Positions 53,124 through 62,168 of a DNA stretch of 64,000 nt are shown piece by piece. The notes beneath the pieces were generated by a model. The model made no database searches, was not told where the DNA came from, and saw only the letters and a list, made by a program, of their open reading frames with translations. The stretch's first letter is position 1. Every line of letters begins with the position of its first letter. Origin of the DNA: Streptomyces sp. NBC_00273 (GTDB taxonomy: Bacteria > Actinomycetota > Actinomycetes > Streptomycetales > Streptomycetaceae); assembly GCF_036178145.1 (NCBI RefSeq), contig NZ_CP108067.1, forward strand, positions 9,439,001-9,503,000. Reading direction: 5' to 3'. The position numbers and the translations under genes are program-made.

Positions 53124-53423
53124 CCACTTCGCTGACCTCCCAGCTCAACGACGAGCGGGGCGACGTGTCACGCCCAGTCCACGTCCAGCTTCACGATCAC
53201 CGGCTACGTTTCGCCGTCGACGGTGATCTCCTCGCCGTGGGCGCGGGGCAGCGGCCGGTGGGCGCCTTCCTGCTCGACCCGCTGCGGTGGCGGGCCGGCC
53301 GTGGGCGCGGCCGTCGAGGAGCCACGCCCACCGGGTCGGTACCGAGGTACGGATACGCGGGTGGGCTGGAATGTCGCCCCGGTCGACCCCCGGGCAGCGG
53401 GCGCAGCTGCTCGACGGTGCCCC

Positions 53424-53505
53424 CGGTGCTGTACTCGGCAGGCTCGACCCGCCTCCGTACTGGTGGAGAGGCGGTATACCGACTGTGCGCTACTCCTCAG
53501 CTTGA
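53424..53505. repeat. dispersed repeat, partial copy
   Basis: Matches the second half (about 2836-2916) of the composite copy at 2.8 kb with scattered substitutions. Confidence 0.65.
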
Positions 53506-53792
53506 CGCTCCCAGGACTCGTAGGGCCGGACGTTGAGGTGTCAGCACTCCTGACCCGCTGGCAGCAGGGCGACGGCGCCTCGGCGATCCCAGCGCAGCAA
53601 AAGGCCCGTCGCGACGACGCGAACGTCAGAACGCGCAACCAGTCACCAGGCCTATCCACTTGCTGTGGCTGCCCCGGGCCGGGCCGCAGCCGCTTAGTTG
53701 TCTCGGCACCGGAACCGGGACGCGGCGAATCCACGTCGATCATCAGGACGACCCAGTGCGATATGCCGAGATGACACGACGGAGACCGCAGC

Positions 53793-54554
53793 ATGCCTAC
53801 CGCCGAAAACCGTGCCCAGCCCGCACTTGCGGCCCGGGTGAACGACTACGACAGCTTTGCCGAGGCGTACTCGGCCCTGAGCGAGACCAGTCTCCTGAAC
53901 GCCTACTACGAGCGGCCCGCGATGCTGTCCCTCGCCGGGGACGTGGCCGGCCGCCGGATCCTTGACGCCGGCTGCGGCTCGGGCCCCCTGTTCGGTGCAC
54001 TTCGTGATCGGGGTGCTCTCGTCACCGGCCTCGACTCCAGCGCCGAAATGGTGGCGCTGGCCCGGCGCAGGCTGGGCGCCGACGCGGCCCTGCACGTGGC
54101 CGACCTGGGTGACCCGCTACCGTTCGCCGACGGTGCGTTCGATGATGTCCTCGCCTCGCTGGTCCTGCACTACCTGGAGGACTGGGGGCCGACGCTGGCC
54201 GAGATGCGGCGAGTGCTCAGGCCCGGCGGTCGACTGATCGCATCGGTGCAGCATCCTTTCGTGGACTACGCCATCCAGGATCCTCGGCCCGACTATCACG
54301 CGACCACCAACTACACCCAGGAATGGACCGACCTGGTGGGGCAGAACGCCCGGATGAGTTTCTGGCGCAGGCCACTGCACGCGATGACCGATGCCTTTAC
54401 CGCGGCCGGGTTCCGTCTGGCCGTCATCAGCGAGCCACAGCCCGACCCGGCGGCCCGTGAGCTCTACCCCAACGACTTTCAACGCTTCTCGACCGCCATG
54501 TGCTACCTGTTCTTCGTCCTGGAGGTACCCCCGGCTACCAGCTCGGCCGAGTAA
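53793..54554 (+). CDS. class I SAM-dependent methyltransferase
   Basis: Protein of 253 residues. SAM-binding motif I is RILDAGCGSGPLFGALRD; motif II GLDSSAEMVALARRRLG; motif III VADLGDPLPFADGAFDDVLA; and EMRRVLRPGGRLIASVQHPF follows. The C-terminal part has WTDLVGQNARMSFWRRP, as in UbiE/small-molecule methyltransferases. The substrate is unknown. It stands alone between a long gap and the decayed recombinase locus. An ATG starts the frame. Confidence 0.9.
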   Translation: MPTAENRAQPALAARVNDYDSFAEAYSALSETSLLNAYYERPAMLSLAGDVAGRRILDAGCGSGPLFGALRDRGALVTGLDSSAEMVALARRRLGADAALHVADLGDPLPFADGAFDDVLASLVLHYLEDWGPTLAEMRRVLRPGGRLIASVQHPFVDYAIQDPRPDYHATTNYTQEWTDLVGQNARMSFWRRPLHAMTDAFTAAGFRLAVISEPQPDPAARELYPNDFQRFSTAMCYLFFVLEVPPATSSAE

Positions 54555-54680
54555 CGAGCACCTGCGGTCGGCCCAGTGGCGACGTGCTCGCACCGGCCGA
54601 CGGGGCAGGCCACTATGCGAGAGATCGGACCGCCCGGCGGTTCCTCAGAAGCCTTCGCGGGCTTCGTGGAAGAGACGGGT

Positions 54681-55414
54681 GGCATCGGTGCAGCCGTTGA
54701 CGAGGAAGGGGCAGGACCTCGGTACGCCCTAGTCCCGAGCCGCCAGGTAATGGGTCCGGCTGTCGTTGGCGTAGCTGGCCCGGTGGTTGGGAGTGCTGGG
54801 GTGCAGGCCGAACAGGTCGGTGACGGTGATCGGCGGTAGGTCGGTGACGGCTTCGATCATTGCGGTATTGCGTGCGGTGAGAACGGGGAGACTGTGTGAG
54901 CGCAGGAGTGCACTGACGCCGAGGGGGTTGTGGGGCGGCCCGGCGCCTGGCCGGGCAGCAGGTAGTGCGTCCCGTCGTCGAGCTGGCGCCGGAAGTATTC
55001 AGTGCCGGGGTCTTACATCTGTTCTTCGATCAGGAGGGCGAGGCGGGGTGGGACGAGGACGGGGTGGCGGCCCAGCGTGAGGAACGCTCCTTCCGGTGTA
55101 CGCCGGAACTGGGTGGTCGTGAGCTCGGAGATCCGGCTGAGCGGCAGGGCGTGGAGGACGACGAGGGCGCCTGTGATCCGTACTTGGCGTGGCAGCGTGC
55201 TGTCGGTCAGGCAGCGGCGTAGGTGGTGGGTGTAGTCGTGTTCGGTCAGGAAGCTGCCGGCGAAGGTCAGCCCTTCGATTGACCTTCTCCCTCTACGGAC
55301 CTGCGGCCCCTGACCGGCAAGAACGACAGCAGGCAGCACGTGCGAAGTGTTGCAACCGATGCAATTCCTGCTGTTTGCGGCCGTCTGCCACAGCGGGACA
55401 CCGATGCGGTACAT
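54681..55414 (-). pseudogene. Streptomyces tyrosine-recombinase-like gene, decayed
   Basis: Minus strand, 55013-55290: LRRCLTDSTLPRQVRITGAL, VVLHALPLSRISELTTTQF, GAFLTLGRHPVLVPPRL, the arm and catalytic-domain start of a Streptomyces recombinase-like family. 54681-54830 gives its end (ITVTDLFGLHPSTPNH and SRTHYLAARD). Between them are frame changes, and the region with the catalytic residues is absent. The 4.7 kb copy is a duplicate of this end. Confidence 0.65.
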
Positions 55415-55525
55415 CCATAGTTCCGGTGTCGAGTTGCTGGCGTTCGTAGAGGCGTACCCGCTCGATGGCCGTCCCGTCGGGAAGGACCGGAGTGATCGGG
55501 GCCGACGAGGAAGGGTCGGACACGG

Positions 55526-55696
55526 TCAGGTGCGGGCCAGCTGTTCCTGCCGGGCTTGCTGGCACTGCTTGAACAGGGGGTTCCCGCCCACCCCGTAGCG
55601 GCACGTCGAGGTGTGGCACCCGGCGCAGGGGCCGGTCAGGCTGGGTGCCCAGGTGTCGTTCTGCGGGCGGGGCGTGGGGGTGGTCTGCTCGTTCAT
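55526..55696 (-). CDS. small cysteine-rich protein
   Basis: A 56-residue protein from an ATG that overlaps the previous gene's stop by ATGA. Cysteines occur as CAGCHTSTC and FKQC near the C-terminus, possibly binding zinc. The N-terminal half is proline and threonine rich. I recall such proteins beside recombinase genes in Streptomyces, but the function is unknown. It is coupled to the gene before it. Confidence 0.65.
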   Translation of the reverse strand: MNEQTTPTPRPQNDTWAPSLTGPCAGCHTSTCRYGVGGNPLFKQCQQARQEQLART

Positions 55697-56013
55697 GCTG
55701 CTGCCTCCCCGTCCGTCGGTGCGGGGCTGGGGGTGCGGGCGGCGCGCCGTAGCTCGATGGAGACTGTGCGCCAGGCGGTGGGGGTCGCCCAGTAGGGATG
55801 GGTGCATAGAGTTCCGGACAGGGCAATCAGCCGGCGCCGCAGCGAGGTGGCACCGCCCACGGCGGGGGCCTGCGCGAGTTCGGCGTAGGTCTGCTGCCAC
55901 GCCCTTTGGAGCGTGATCAGGTCATTGGGGAAGCGGAACGGTGGTCTCGCAGCAGATGAGCCGTGACGCAGTAGTGGGAGGCCAGCCACCGGCGCCGGGA
56001 TGCCGTTGGACAT
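55693..56013 (-). CDS. FPxDLI-family hypothetical protein
   Basis: Protein of about 106 residues. The start (ATG 56013, or 56082) is uncertain. The core is FRFPNDLITLQRAWQQTYAE, LRRRLIALSGTLCTHPYWAT and AWRTVSIELRRAARTPS. It is a small conserved Streptomyces family of unknown function, with a fragment of a relative at 15311-15425. It precedes the cysteine-rich protein and the recombinase remnant, so all three probably came with one mobile element. Confidence 0.65.
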   Translation of the reverse strand: MSNGIPAPVAGLPLLRHGSSAARPPFRFPNDLITLQRAWQQTYAELAQAPAVGGATSLRRRLIALSGTLCTHPYWATPTAWRTVSIELRRAARTPSPAPTDGEAAA

Positions 56014-56149
56014 CGAGATGTCACGGCCGACCCAGTCCACGACCGAGGCCACGCCGCCGTTCGGGAACGGGCGCGCGCTCACGACCGTCTCTACCCCCGG
56101 GTGGTGCGACGAGAGCCGGCCGCCGTCGACCGAACGACAGGAGCGCTCC

Positions 56150-56500
56150 GTGCCCGCGCTACGCCGCCCGTCCCGCGTGACGGCGATCTACCTCACCTTG
56201 GCCACCGTACTGCTGGCCGCCGGCGTCTTCGCCGTCCGGCAGGGCCCGGCGGCGGGCCTTCTCCCCGAAGCGACATGGGGCGGCTGGCGGTCCCAAGAGG
56301 TGCTGCACTGGTCGGCACACATCCGAGTCAACACTTGGGCGCACGCCGCCGAGGCGGAGATCCACATGGGCAAGGCCGAGTCGATCACGCTCAAGGCGTA
56401 CGGCGAGGACGCCCACGGCATCACGAACATGGACCCCACTGCCTTCACCCTCACCCCCGACGGGAAGCTCACCGGGCGCGAACTCACTGTCATTGACTGA
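56150..56500 (+). CDS. small membrane-anchored protein
   Basis: Protein of 116 residues from a GTG with CAGGAG upstream. One hydrophobic helix (YLTLATVLLAAGVFAVRQG) is followed by a periplasmic domain (WGGWRSQEVLHWSAHIRVN, AEAEIHMGKAESITLKAYG). The domain might bind a ligand or a partner. The family is not recognised. It is divergent from the FPxDLI gene. Confidence 0.6.
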   Translation: MPALRRPSRVTAIYLTLATVLLAAGVFAVRQGPAAGLLPEATWGGWRSQEVLHWSAHIRVNTWAHAAEAEIHMGKAESITLKAYGEDAHGITNMDPTAFTLTPDGKLTGRELTVID

Positions 56501-57095
56501 TACTTGACGGAGTGACCGCATGGCCGCGGGGTTCACTCAAAGACCCGGCGCGTTGGCCAGCCCGACCTGCCAGGTGTACGCAACCCCGAACGGCCTTTAT
56601 GGATTGCCCGGGCTCGCCCGACTTCGCGAAGCCCTCGTTGCCGCGCGTGGCCACTGCCATCTCCCGTTGCGCAACTCGCTGACACGCTCAGGTCCAACGA
56701 CACGGGACTGGCACCGCGTCGATTCGACGGCGAGAGCACCGCCATACAAATGCTCCCTGTACAGATCAGCCCCTGTGGGGGCGGTCCGCGACCGGTTCCA
56801 ACAAGCGTGGCAACTCGACCGAGGTGCCAAGTGGTGTAGCGCGTGTGCGGGTTTCGCTTCCCAGATCTCTGACCTGTGATTTTGCGGCCGAGTGGGAGCC
56901 GGACTGGCCCCGCGGGGAGTCGGCCCCGCGTCGGCGTCGGCGTCGGCTCGGCGGGCGCCGGATGGTGGGCCGGGGGGTCTCGGCGCTCGCCGTTGATGTG
57001 GCGCAGGCTGCGGTGTCCGTGTGGGCACCGGTGATCGGAGGCGGCGCAGGTCGTGACCACGGCCTACGGGTCGTGTGCGGATTGGAGTGGGGTTC
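56501..57095. other. intergenic stretch without a gene
   Basis: Overlapping frames show no conserved motif. GTCGGC x3 occurs at 56930-56947. The part next to the following pseudogene may be its former element. Confidence 0.4.
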
Positions 57096-57520
57096 ATGGT
57101 GCGTTTGGTGCGTGAGGTGTTTGACGAGTCCGAGGCTGCGGGCCGGTTGCGAGTGCCGGTCGCGGCGTGGCGGTGGGCGACCGGTACGAGTTTGGGCCCG
57201 GCCGCGGATGTCGGGCCGGGCCGGTGATCGCGTGCGGTGGTGGAGGCCGCCGACCCCGAAGCCGTGCGGGCCGCCTTGCGGGGGGCCGGTCGGTGCGGGG
57301 TGGGCTGCGGGCCGGTTGCCGGAGGCGCTCGACACCCCGTTGGCACGGTGTCGGCCGCGGGTGACCGCTGCCGCGGTCGGCCACCTGGTTCGGGTCGAGG
57401 GTCGAGCTCCTGGTTCACCTCGGCGGTGAGGTCGAGTTCCTCGACGTCCACCCGCACCAGGTCAACACGCTCGCGCGCCGCACGGAATGCGCGGGGCCCG
57501 GGGCGGCACGCTGCCCCGGG
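57096..57520 (+). pseudogene. Streptomyces conjugative-element protein, broken
   Basis: From ATG 57096: VREVFDESEAAGRLRVPVAA, then a TGA (57225-57227) where relatives have tryptophan, then SRAVVEAADPEAVRAALRG. Two shifts follow: RLPEALDTPLARCRPRVTAA, and then VHLGGEVEFLDVHPHQVNTL in the third frame. I recall this family from Streptomyces pSAM2-type elements. The C-terminal half is missing. Confidence 0.6.
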
Positions 57521-57542
57521 CCCCGCGCACGTCAGCGGCGTT

Positions 57543-57884
57543 TCAAGCCTGCTTCGGAGCCGCCTGCTGCACGACTTCGAACGACCAGACCCGGGACCCG
57601 GAAGCCGCGGGCTTCGGCCGCTCGCCACCGACTGCCCCGGCACCCGCATCACCCTGGTGCGCGGCCTTCATCGGCCCCTCCAACCACGCCAGGAAGTCCT
57701 CCTCCGAACGCCACCGCGTGTACACGGGGTACTGGTCGGGGCCCTCCATCGGCCGGAGCAGCTCGAACCACTCGAAACCGTCCGAACCCGCCACGGCCCC
57801 CGCCCGCGAGGCGAACCGCTGCTCTAGGACTTCCCGCTGCTCGGCGGGGACGGCCAGTGCGTTGATCTTCACCACGCTGGGCAC
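57543..57884 (-). CDS. antibiotic biosynthesis monooxygenase (ABM) domain protein
   Basis: Protein of 113 residues starting MPSVVKINALAVPAEQREVL, followed by RFASRAGAVAGSDGFEWFEL, then YPVYTRWRSEEDFLAWLEGP. This is the ferredoxin-like dimeric fold of ABM proteins, which includes small monooxygenases and heme-degrading enzymes (MhuD/IsdG-like). AAAGGTGCC precedes the ATG. The C-terminal extension (FEVVQQAAPKQA) is short. It stands alone. Confidence 0.85.
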   Translation of the reverse strand: MPSVVKINALAVPAEQREVLEQRFASRAGAVAGSDGFEWFELLRPMEGPDQYPVYTRWRSEEDFLAWLEGPMKAAHQGDAGAGAVGGERPKPAASGSRVWSFEVVQQAAPKQA

Positions 57885-57962
57885 ATGGCACCTTTCAAGA
57901 AACAGCGGCCGGTACTGCGCGTGGCCTTGACCATGCGCGGGAAGTCTCTTACATCCGTCAGT

Positions 57963-58295
57963 TCAGCCGGTGATCCGGACCGACTGAGGGCCGCCGATAT
58001 GGGACCGCGCCTCCCCGGGGCCGATCGTGGTGACGCGGGTCGCGCAGGTCGTGCCGAGGTAGATGGTCATCCTCCTGTTCGTCTCGTTGGCGATCAGATC
58101 TGCCCGGACCTGGAGAGCGAGACAGACGTTGTCCGGTGGGTCGACGATCCGGAACTCGGCTTGATTGACGTCGAAGTACCGGATCGTTCCTGTGGCGGCT
58201 TGTGCGTTCGTGGCCAGACCCGTGGCGAGCACGGCCGCTGCGCCGACGGTGAGGCCGATCCTGCCGAAGCGTGAGAGCGCGTGGCGGATATGCAT
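57963..58295 (-). CDS. small secreted protein
   Basis: Protein of 110 residues with a signal peptide (GRIGLTVGAAAVLATGLA, cleavage near NAQAAT). The mature part is about 75 residues and beta-rich (GTIRYFDVNQAEFRIVDPPD, TNRRMTIYLGTTCATRVTTI) with two cysteines that could form a disulfide. Probably an extracellular small protein of unknown role, of a kind common in Streptomyces. Start ATG at 58295. Confidence 0.7.
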   Translation of the reverse strand: MHIRHALSRFGRIGLTVGAAAVLATGLATNAQAATGTIRYFDVNQAEFRIVDPPDNVCLALQVRADLIANETNRRMTIYLGTTCATRVTTIGPGEARSHIGGPQSVRITG

Positions 58296-58929
58296 AGAGG
58301 CATCCGTTCCTCATGGGCGATGTTCGGGCAGCTCAACGTTCACACGTCAGTTTCGTCAGTTCTCGTCTCGACACCCCATTCACTCGAACATGGCAAGGAA
58401 AAACGTTCAGCTATTCGCCCGATGGGGCGGGAAGTGTCAATCCCGGTTCGGGAGGCGTCTTCCATTCCTTAAAATCTCTGCCGTTATTCGGAAACGCCCA
58501 CGGGCATACGGACCCGGCGGGCGGGTCAGGGTGCAGGGGCCAGTCCTGACACAGCCAGGCAGAGGCCACCCCAGAGTGCTGGCACAATCTCGCCCGGCCG
58601 CCGCCAGCGTGGGGCGGACTGGAGCCTGCCTCTGCCCTCAAGCTCGTTCGCCTGCAGGTCGGCGTCGCACCGCGGCATTCCTCAACAGCACTGGAGCCGA
58701 GGGGCACACCCAAGGCCGCGCGGGCCGCCTCCCCCAGCGCCGCGGCGTTTTCGACCGGGCAGGTGCGCAAGGTCGACCGGCCGGTCTGGGCTTCGGCTGT
58801 TGCGAACGTACTCTGAATCGCGCCGAGGACGGCGCGCTTGGGGATCACAGGATGGAACCCGACGGCCCAGTTCCCCTTTGCAGGATCACCGGCCCTGGTG
58901 GCGGGCTTCACCCCTTCGGGTGTGGATAG

Positions 58930-59190
58930 ATGCTGCTCGGAGCAGGCAGGGTGGAGGCCGGGCCCACGGCCGCCAAGCTGACCGACTACCCGCCGGATGA
59001 ACAGGGCTGGCGCCGGGTCCGCTACGACGGCACCGCCATCGCGTCGCGCGCACGATCCGGCCGACATCCGTGTCTTCCTCGCCGCGGCCGGGCTGGAGAA
59101 CGCCGAGGACGTGGACCTCACCGACACCGACAGCGACTTCGTGGAGTGGAGAGGCGCCGACCCCGAGAAGTGGAACCCGTCTGATGGTCT
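58930..59190 (+). pseudogene. unrecognised conserved fragment, frameshifted
   Basis: The plus strand gives AKLTDYPPDEQGWRRVRYDG in one frame, and DPADIRVFLAAAGLENAEDV followed by FVEWRGADPEKWNP in another. It looks like a small Streptomyces protein broken once. The stretches on either side (58296-58929 and 59191-59544) show nothing else. Confidence 0.4.
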
Positions 59191-59544
59191 GCGGGGGAGT
59201 GTCAGTGGAGATTCATCAGCTGGTTGTCAGCGGTGTAGCCCCAGCGAGCTGGTAGCTGACACCTTCAGGCCGTGACGTACTGGTGCCGACGCGAGTGGTG
59301 AATATCCACGTCATTCTCACGCCGACCATCACGCCGCCCAGCTGTATGGATCCCCACGAGCTGCGGGCGCACCCGTGGTGGCCGCCCATGGCCGCTGCGC
59401 GCGAGATGAGTCGTACGACCGTACGTCTAATCCGGCACCGTCCCAAACGCGTTCGAACCTCGGATCCATCCAGTCCGGGGAACCTCTCCACTCGGGGGAG
59501 AGGAAACGATCGGCCCCGCCGCGCGGCGCCCTAGCGTGGAGTGG

Positions 59545-60090
59545 ATGAAGCACCTGTCAGCTGGCTCATCGGTGGCTGCAGCCCTGCTCCTGACCGCTCC
59601 GCCTCCCGCTGCGGCCGTTGCTGCTGCGCCGTGTGTCAGGGGTGAGTCCGAGTCGCGGTCGCGCACGTCGGTGGACGACGGCGAGATCAGATGGACGGCG
59701 AACACGGCCTACGCCGACGCGTACAAGCATCGGCTCAAGGCGTGGCAGTACCCCGGCCACACGATCAGGCTGGCTCCCGATTCGGCGACCACCGTCAACG
59801 ACCTCGAGTTCGTGGACTACAACGCCCCCAAGGACCATGCCGCCGCGAAGTGGAACTACCGTGGAGGCCCCGGCCAGACCGACTACATCCGCTTCAACAC
59901 GGTGGCGATGAAGGACGCGAGCCCCACCAAGCGCCGGCAGATCGCGGCGCACGAGCTGGGCCACGCCCTGGGGCCGTGCCACACGTCGGACGCTGGCGGC
60001 TCGGGCTATGTACGGTCGCTGATGTGGCCGACCGCCCACGAATACTTCGATCGCCCCCAGGACGTCGACCGAGCCAAGCTGTGGGGCTGA
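59545..60090 (+). CDS. secreted zinc metalloprotease (metzincin-like)
   Basis: Protein of 181 residues. A signal peptide (GSSVAAALLLTAPPPAAAV) ends near residue 28. The zinc site is HELGHALGPCH: His136, Glu137, His140, and His146 as third ligand. A methionine in SLMWP may be the Met-turn. The short length is like snapalysin-type Streptomyces metalloproteases, though those have Asp as third ligand. It is coupled to the following gene with a two-base gap. Confidence 0.8.
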   Translation: MKHLSAGSSVAAALLLTAPPPAAAVAAAPCVRGESESRSRTSVDDGEIRWTANTAYADAYKHRLKAWQYPGHTIRLAPDSATTVNDLEFVDYNAPKDHAAAKWNYRGGPGQTDYIRFNTVAMKDASPTKRRQIAAHELGHALGPCHTSDAGGSGYVRSLMWPTAHEYFDRPQDVDRAKLWG

Positions 60091-60092
60091 TC

Positions 60093-60641
60093 ATGAGCGT
60101 GAAGACGTGGGCGATGACCGGGACCGCGGCCGCCGTGCTCCTCGGAAGTGGCTGGTACGCCTGGGAGAGCAGCGGCGCATCGCACACGGAGAGCCTGTGC
60201 GGGATCCCGTCCGGCGGCACGGATGCCGAGGTGGCGACCGGCGCGCAGGGCATTGCCGTGGTGGAGGCCACAGGGGAGGCGGCGCACGACCCGCAGGCCG
60301 TCGGCGCCGAGAACCCCGATCTCGTCACGACGCCGGTACGGATCCTGGAGTCGATGAAGGGGAGGTTCGCCCCGAGCATCGGGGTGTCCCAGCGGGTAGA
60401 ACCCGGCGGGACGCCCGGCTCGTTCAAGGTGGCTACCTCGAACCGCGAGGTGATGATGGAGCCGGGGGAGCGGTACGTGGTCGCGATCGGCCCCGGCGAC
60501 CTGCAGGCCCGCCCGGGAACGACGACGTTCGCCACACTGATCCAGCCCGCACACCGAGGGACGGCCGAGGAAGTCGACTACTGGCGGAGCGTGATCGCGA
60601 AGGCCCTGCCGAAACCCGTCTGCGACGACACCGTCAGCTAG
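60093..60641 (+). CDS. membrane-anchored or secreted protein next to metalloprotease
   Basis: Protein of 182 residues from the ATG two bases after the protease stop. An N-terminal hydrophobic segment (MTGTAAAVLLGSGWYAW) may be a signal anchor. The rest has beta-strand character (AQGIAVVEATGEAAHDPQAV, GRFAPSIGVSQRVEPGG, GERYVVAIGPGDLQ). It may be a substrate, inhibitor or partner of the protease. I do not recognise a family. Confidence 0.7.
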   Translation: MSVKTWAMTGTAAAVLLGSGWYAWESSGASHTESLCGIPSGGTDAEVATGAQGIAVVEATGEAAHDPQAVGAENPDLVTTPVRILESMKGRFAPSIGVSQRVEPGGTPGSFKVATSNREVMMEPGERYVVAIGPGDLQARPGTTTFATLIQPAHRGTAEEVDYWRSVIAKALPKPVCDDTVS

Positions 60642-60885
60642 CAGGGGAGGGACGGCAGGCCCCGCCGCAGCCGCTGCTGCGCCACCGACGGCACGTGACG
60701 AACCAGGACTTCTGCCAGCCTGCCGCCGCATCCGCGCGACGGCAGGCCGAGCCGCGCCGTCCAACCGGGCACCGGCGCAACTCCCATGGACACCGCGGGG
60801 CGGACCCGTCGGCGCTCACCGGCCTCGTCGCCCGCCCTTCCCAGAACGGCTGCCACGAGGCGAGGCTGCCGCGGCCACACGCCGG

Positions 60886-61167
60886 TCAGGTGTGGATGCG
60901 GCTGTTGGGGCCGTCCTGGCCGTCGTCGGCGTCGTTGAACCAGTGGTCGCCGGCGCCGAGGTAGCGGAAGGAGTGGGTTTTGCCCTTGGGGAGTTCCACG
61001 GTGACGGCCCGGTTGCCATCCTTGCGCGGGGTGAGGACGTGAACGCAGGGGCGCCAGTCGTTGAAGTCGCCGACCACGCTGACCTCTGCCGGGTGAGTGC
61101 CTGGAGTGTCTGCGGGCAGGACGAAGGTGACCTTGACGGAGTTCTTGCGCAAGGTGCGTTCCAGCAC
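60886..61167 (-). CDS. isoamylase early-set (CBM48-like) protein
   Basis: Protein of 93 residues from a GTG with CAGGAG 6 nt upstream. LERTLRKNSVKVTFVLPADT, then VSVVGDFNDWRPCVHVLTPR, then AVTVELPKGKTHSFRYLGAG and WFNDADDGQDGPNSRIHT are the strands of the N-terminal glycogen-branching-enzyme type domain. Alone it probably binds glucan or a partner enzyme. A longer open frame to 61332 is not family-like. Confidence 0.75.
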   Translation of the reverse strand: MLERTLRKNSVKVTFVLPADTPGTHPAEVSVVGDFNDWRPCVHVLTPRKDGNRAVTVELPKGKTHSFRYLGAGDHWFNDADDGQDGPNSRIHT

Positions 61168-61442
61168 GTGGAGCTCCTGACGGGTCACCCGCCCGCTCCA
61201 CCTGGCACGACCCGAGGCGCTCCCGCGTGCCACCGCCCGGATGGGAAGAGCGGACGACAGGTTGTCCCACGCAGGCAGGACCTGGCCGGTGCCCGATAGG
61301 GGTCCAGCCAAGGTGAGCCAACAAGCCGCCACCGCGCCCCCGCGGTCTACACCGCTTCATGCCTGACTTGCGGCGGTACGTACGACAAGCCGTGGCGCCG
61401 TATCCGGCCCTGACCTGGTCAGCCTTCCGATGTGTGTGGGTG

Positions 61443-61982
61443 CTACACCCAGGTGTAGTTCGCGTCGGTGACGGCGTCCAGGGCCGCGTTGGTGACGGCG
61501 GCGTGCGGGTCGGCGAGGGCAGCGAGGGCGGGGCCGATGGGCGGGAAGATGGGCAGCTCGGCGGTCTTGCGGTAGTCGATCCACTCGATGACGCCGACCT
61601 CGTGGCTGCCGTCGGGGAGCTCGTCCAGTTCCTGTTCGGCGAGTGTCTTGCGGAGGTCGGGGCTGATGTGGAAGCGGTAGATCAGGTGGAGCTTGCGGGG
61701 CGGCGGGGTGGGGCCCGGGCGGGTCACTCGCTGGTCGACGACCCACATCAGGTCCCCGCCCTCGGCCGCGGCCGTGTCCAGCCCGAGTTCCTCGGCGAGC
61801 TCGCGGGCGAGGGCGAGGGTGAGGTCTTCGCCGTGCTCGACGTTGCCGCCGGGCGGGGTGTAGTGGGTGGAGTCGGTGCGGTCGCGGCGGATGAGGGCGA
61901 CGTCGTCGCCGCAGAACACCAGCGCCCCAGTCCGGATCTTGATCCTTGAGAACGGGGCGGGTGCGGCAGGGGTGTTCGTCAT
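61443..61982 (-). CDS. Nudix hydrolase
   Basis: Protein of 179 residues from ATG 61982. The Nudix box is GGNVEHGEDLTLALARELAE followed by ELG, with the REUxEExGU residues intact, at about residues 45-70. RTGALVFCGDDVALIRRDRT forms the first strands. It hydrolyses a nucleoside diphosphate linked to another group; the substrate is unknown. The end (IDYRKTAELPIFPPIGPAL) is as in other family members. It is monocistronic. Confidence 0.85.
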   Translation of the reverse strand: MTNTPAAPAPFSRIKIRTGALVFCGDDVALIRRDRTDSTHYTPPGGNVEHGEDLTLALARELAEELGLDTAAAEGGDLMWVVDQRVTRPGPTPPPRKLHLIYRFHISPDLRKTLAEQELDELPDGSHEVGVIEWIDYRKTAELPIFPPIGPALAALADPHAAVTNAALDAVTDANYTWV

Positions 61983-62070
61983 GGCCACCAGTATTCCGGC
62001 GGGCCCAGGTGCTGGGCGGGCTTTGCCCCGAGCTCACCGGCCCGGAACCGGACACCGTTTCCGCTTACGG

Positions 62071-62098
62071 GCGGCAGGCGGCAGGCGGCAGGCGGCGG
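62071..62098. repeat. 7-bp tandem repeat GCGGCAG x3-4
   Basis: Three perfect GCGGCAG units and a GCGGCGG lie between the Nudix gene start and the DUF6461 gene end. Confidence 0.85.
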
Positions 62099-62168
62099 GC
62101 AGGCCCGGCAGGCAGATGCCTTGAGCCCCTCGGTCGCTTGCTGAGCCTCGATGATCCGAGGTTGTCGC

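Larger units (their letters stand above)
52615..53792. other. long gap with terminator and dispersed repeat
   Basis: No gene is supported. The plus strand near 52720-52880 gives broken pieces (GVLVATVLATGG, LAVLDPNHQWTGVRF). The stretch contains a hairpin at 53093-53123 and a repeat copy at 53424-53505. A minus-strand fragment near 53180-53230 (GEEITVDGET) is probably a remnant. Confidence 0.4.

Noticed and set aside
56597..57652. 351-codon minus-strand frame
   Set aside because: Its text is low-complexity and it is antisense to the recognised pieces of the 57096 pseudogene.
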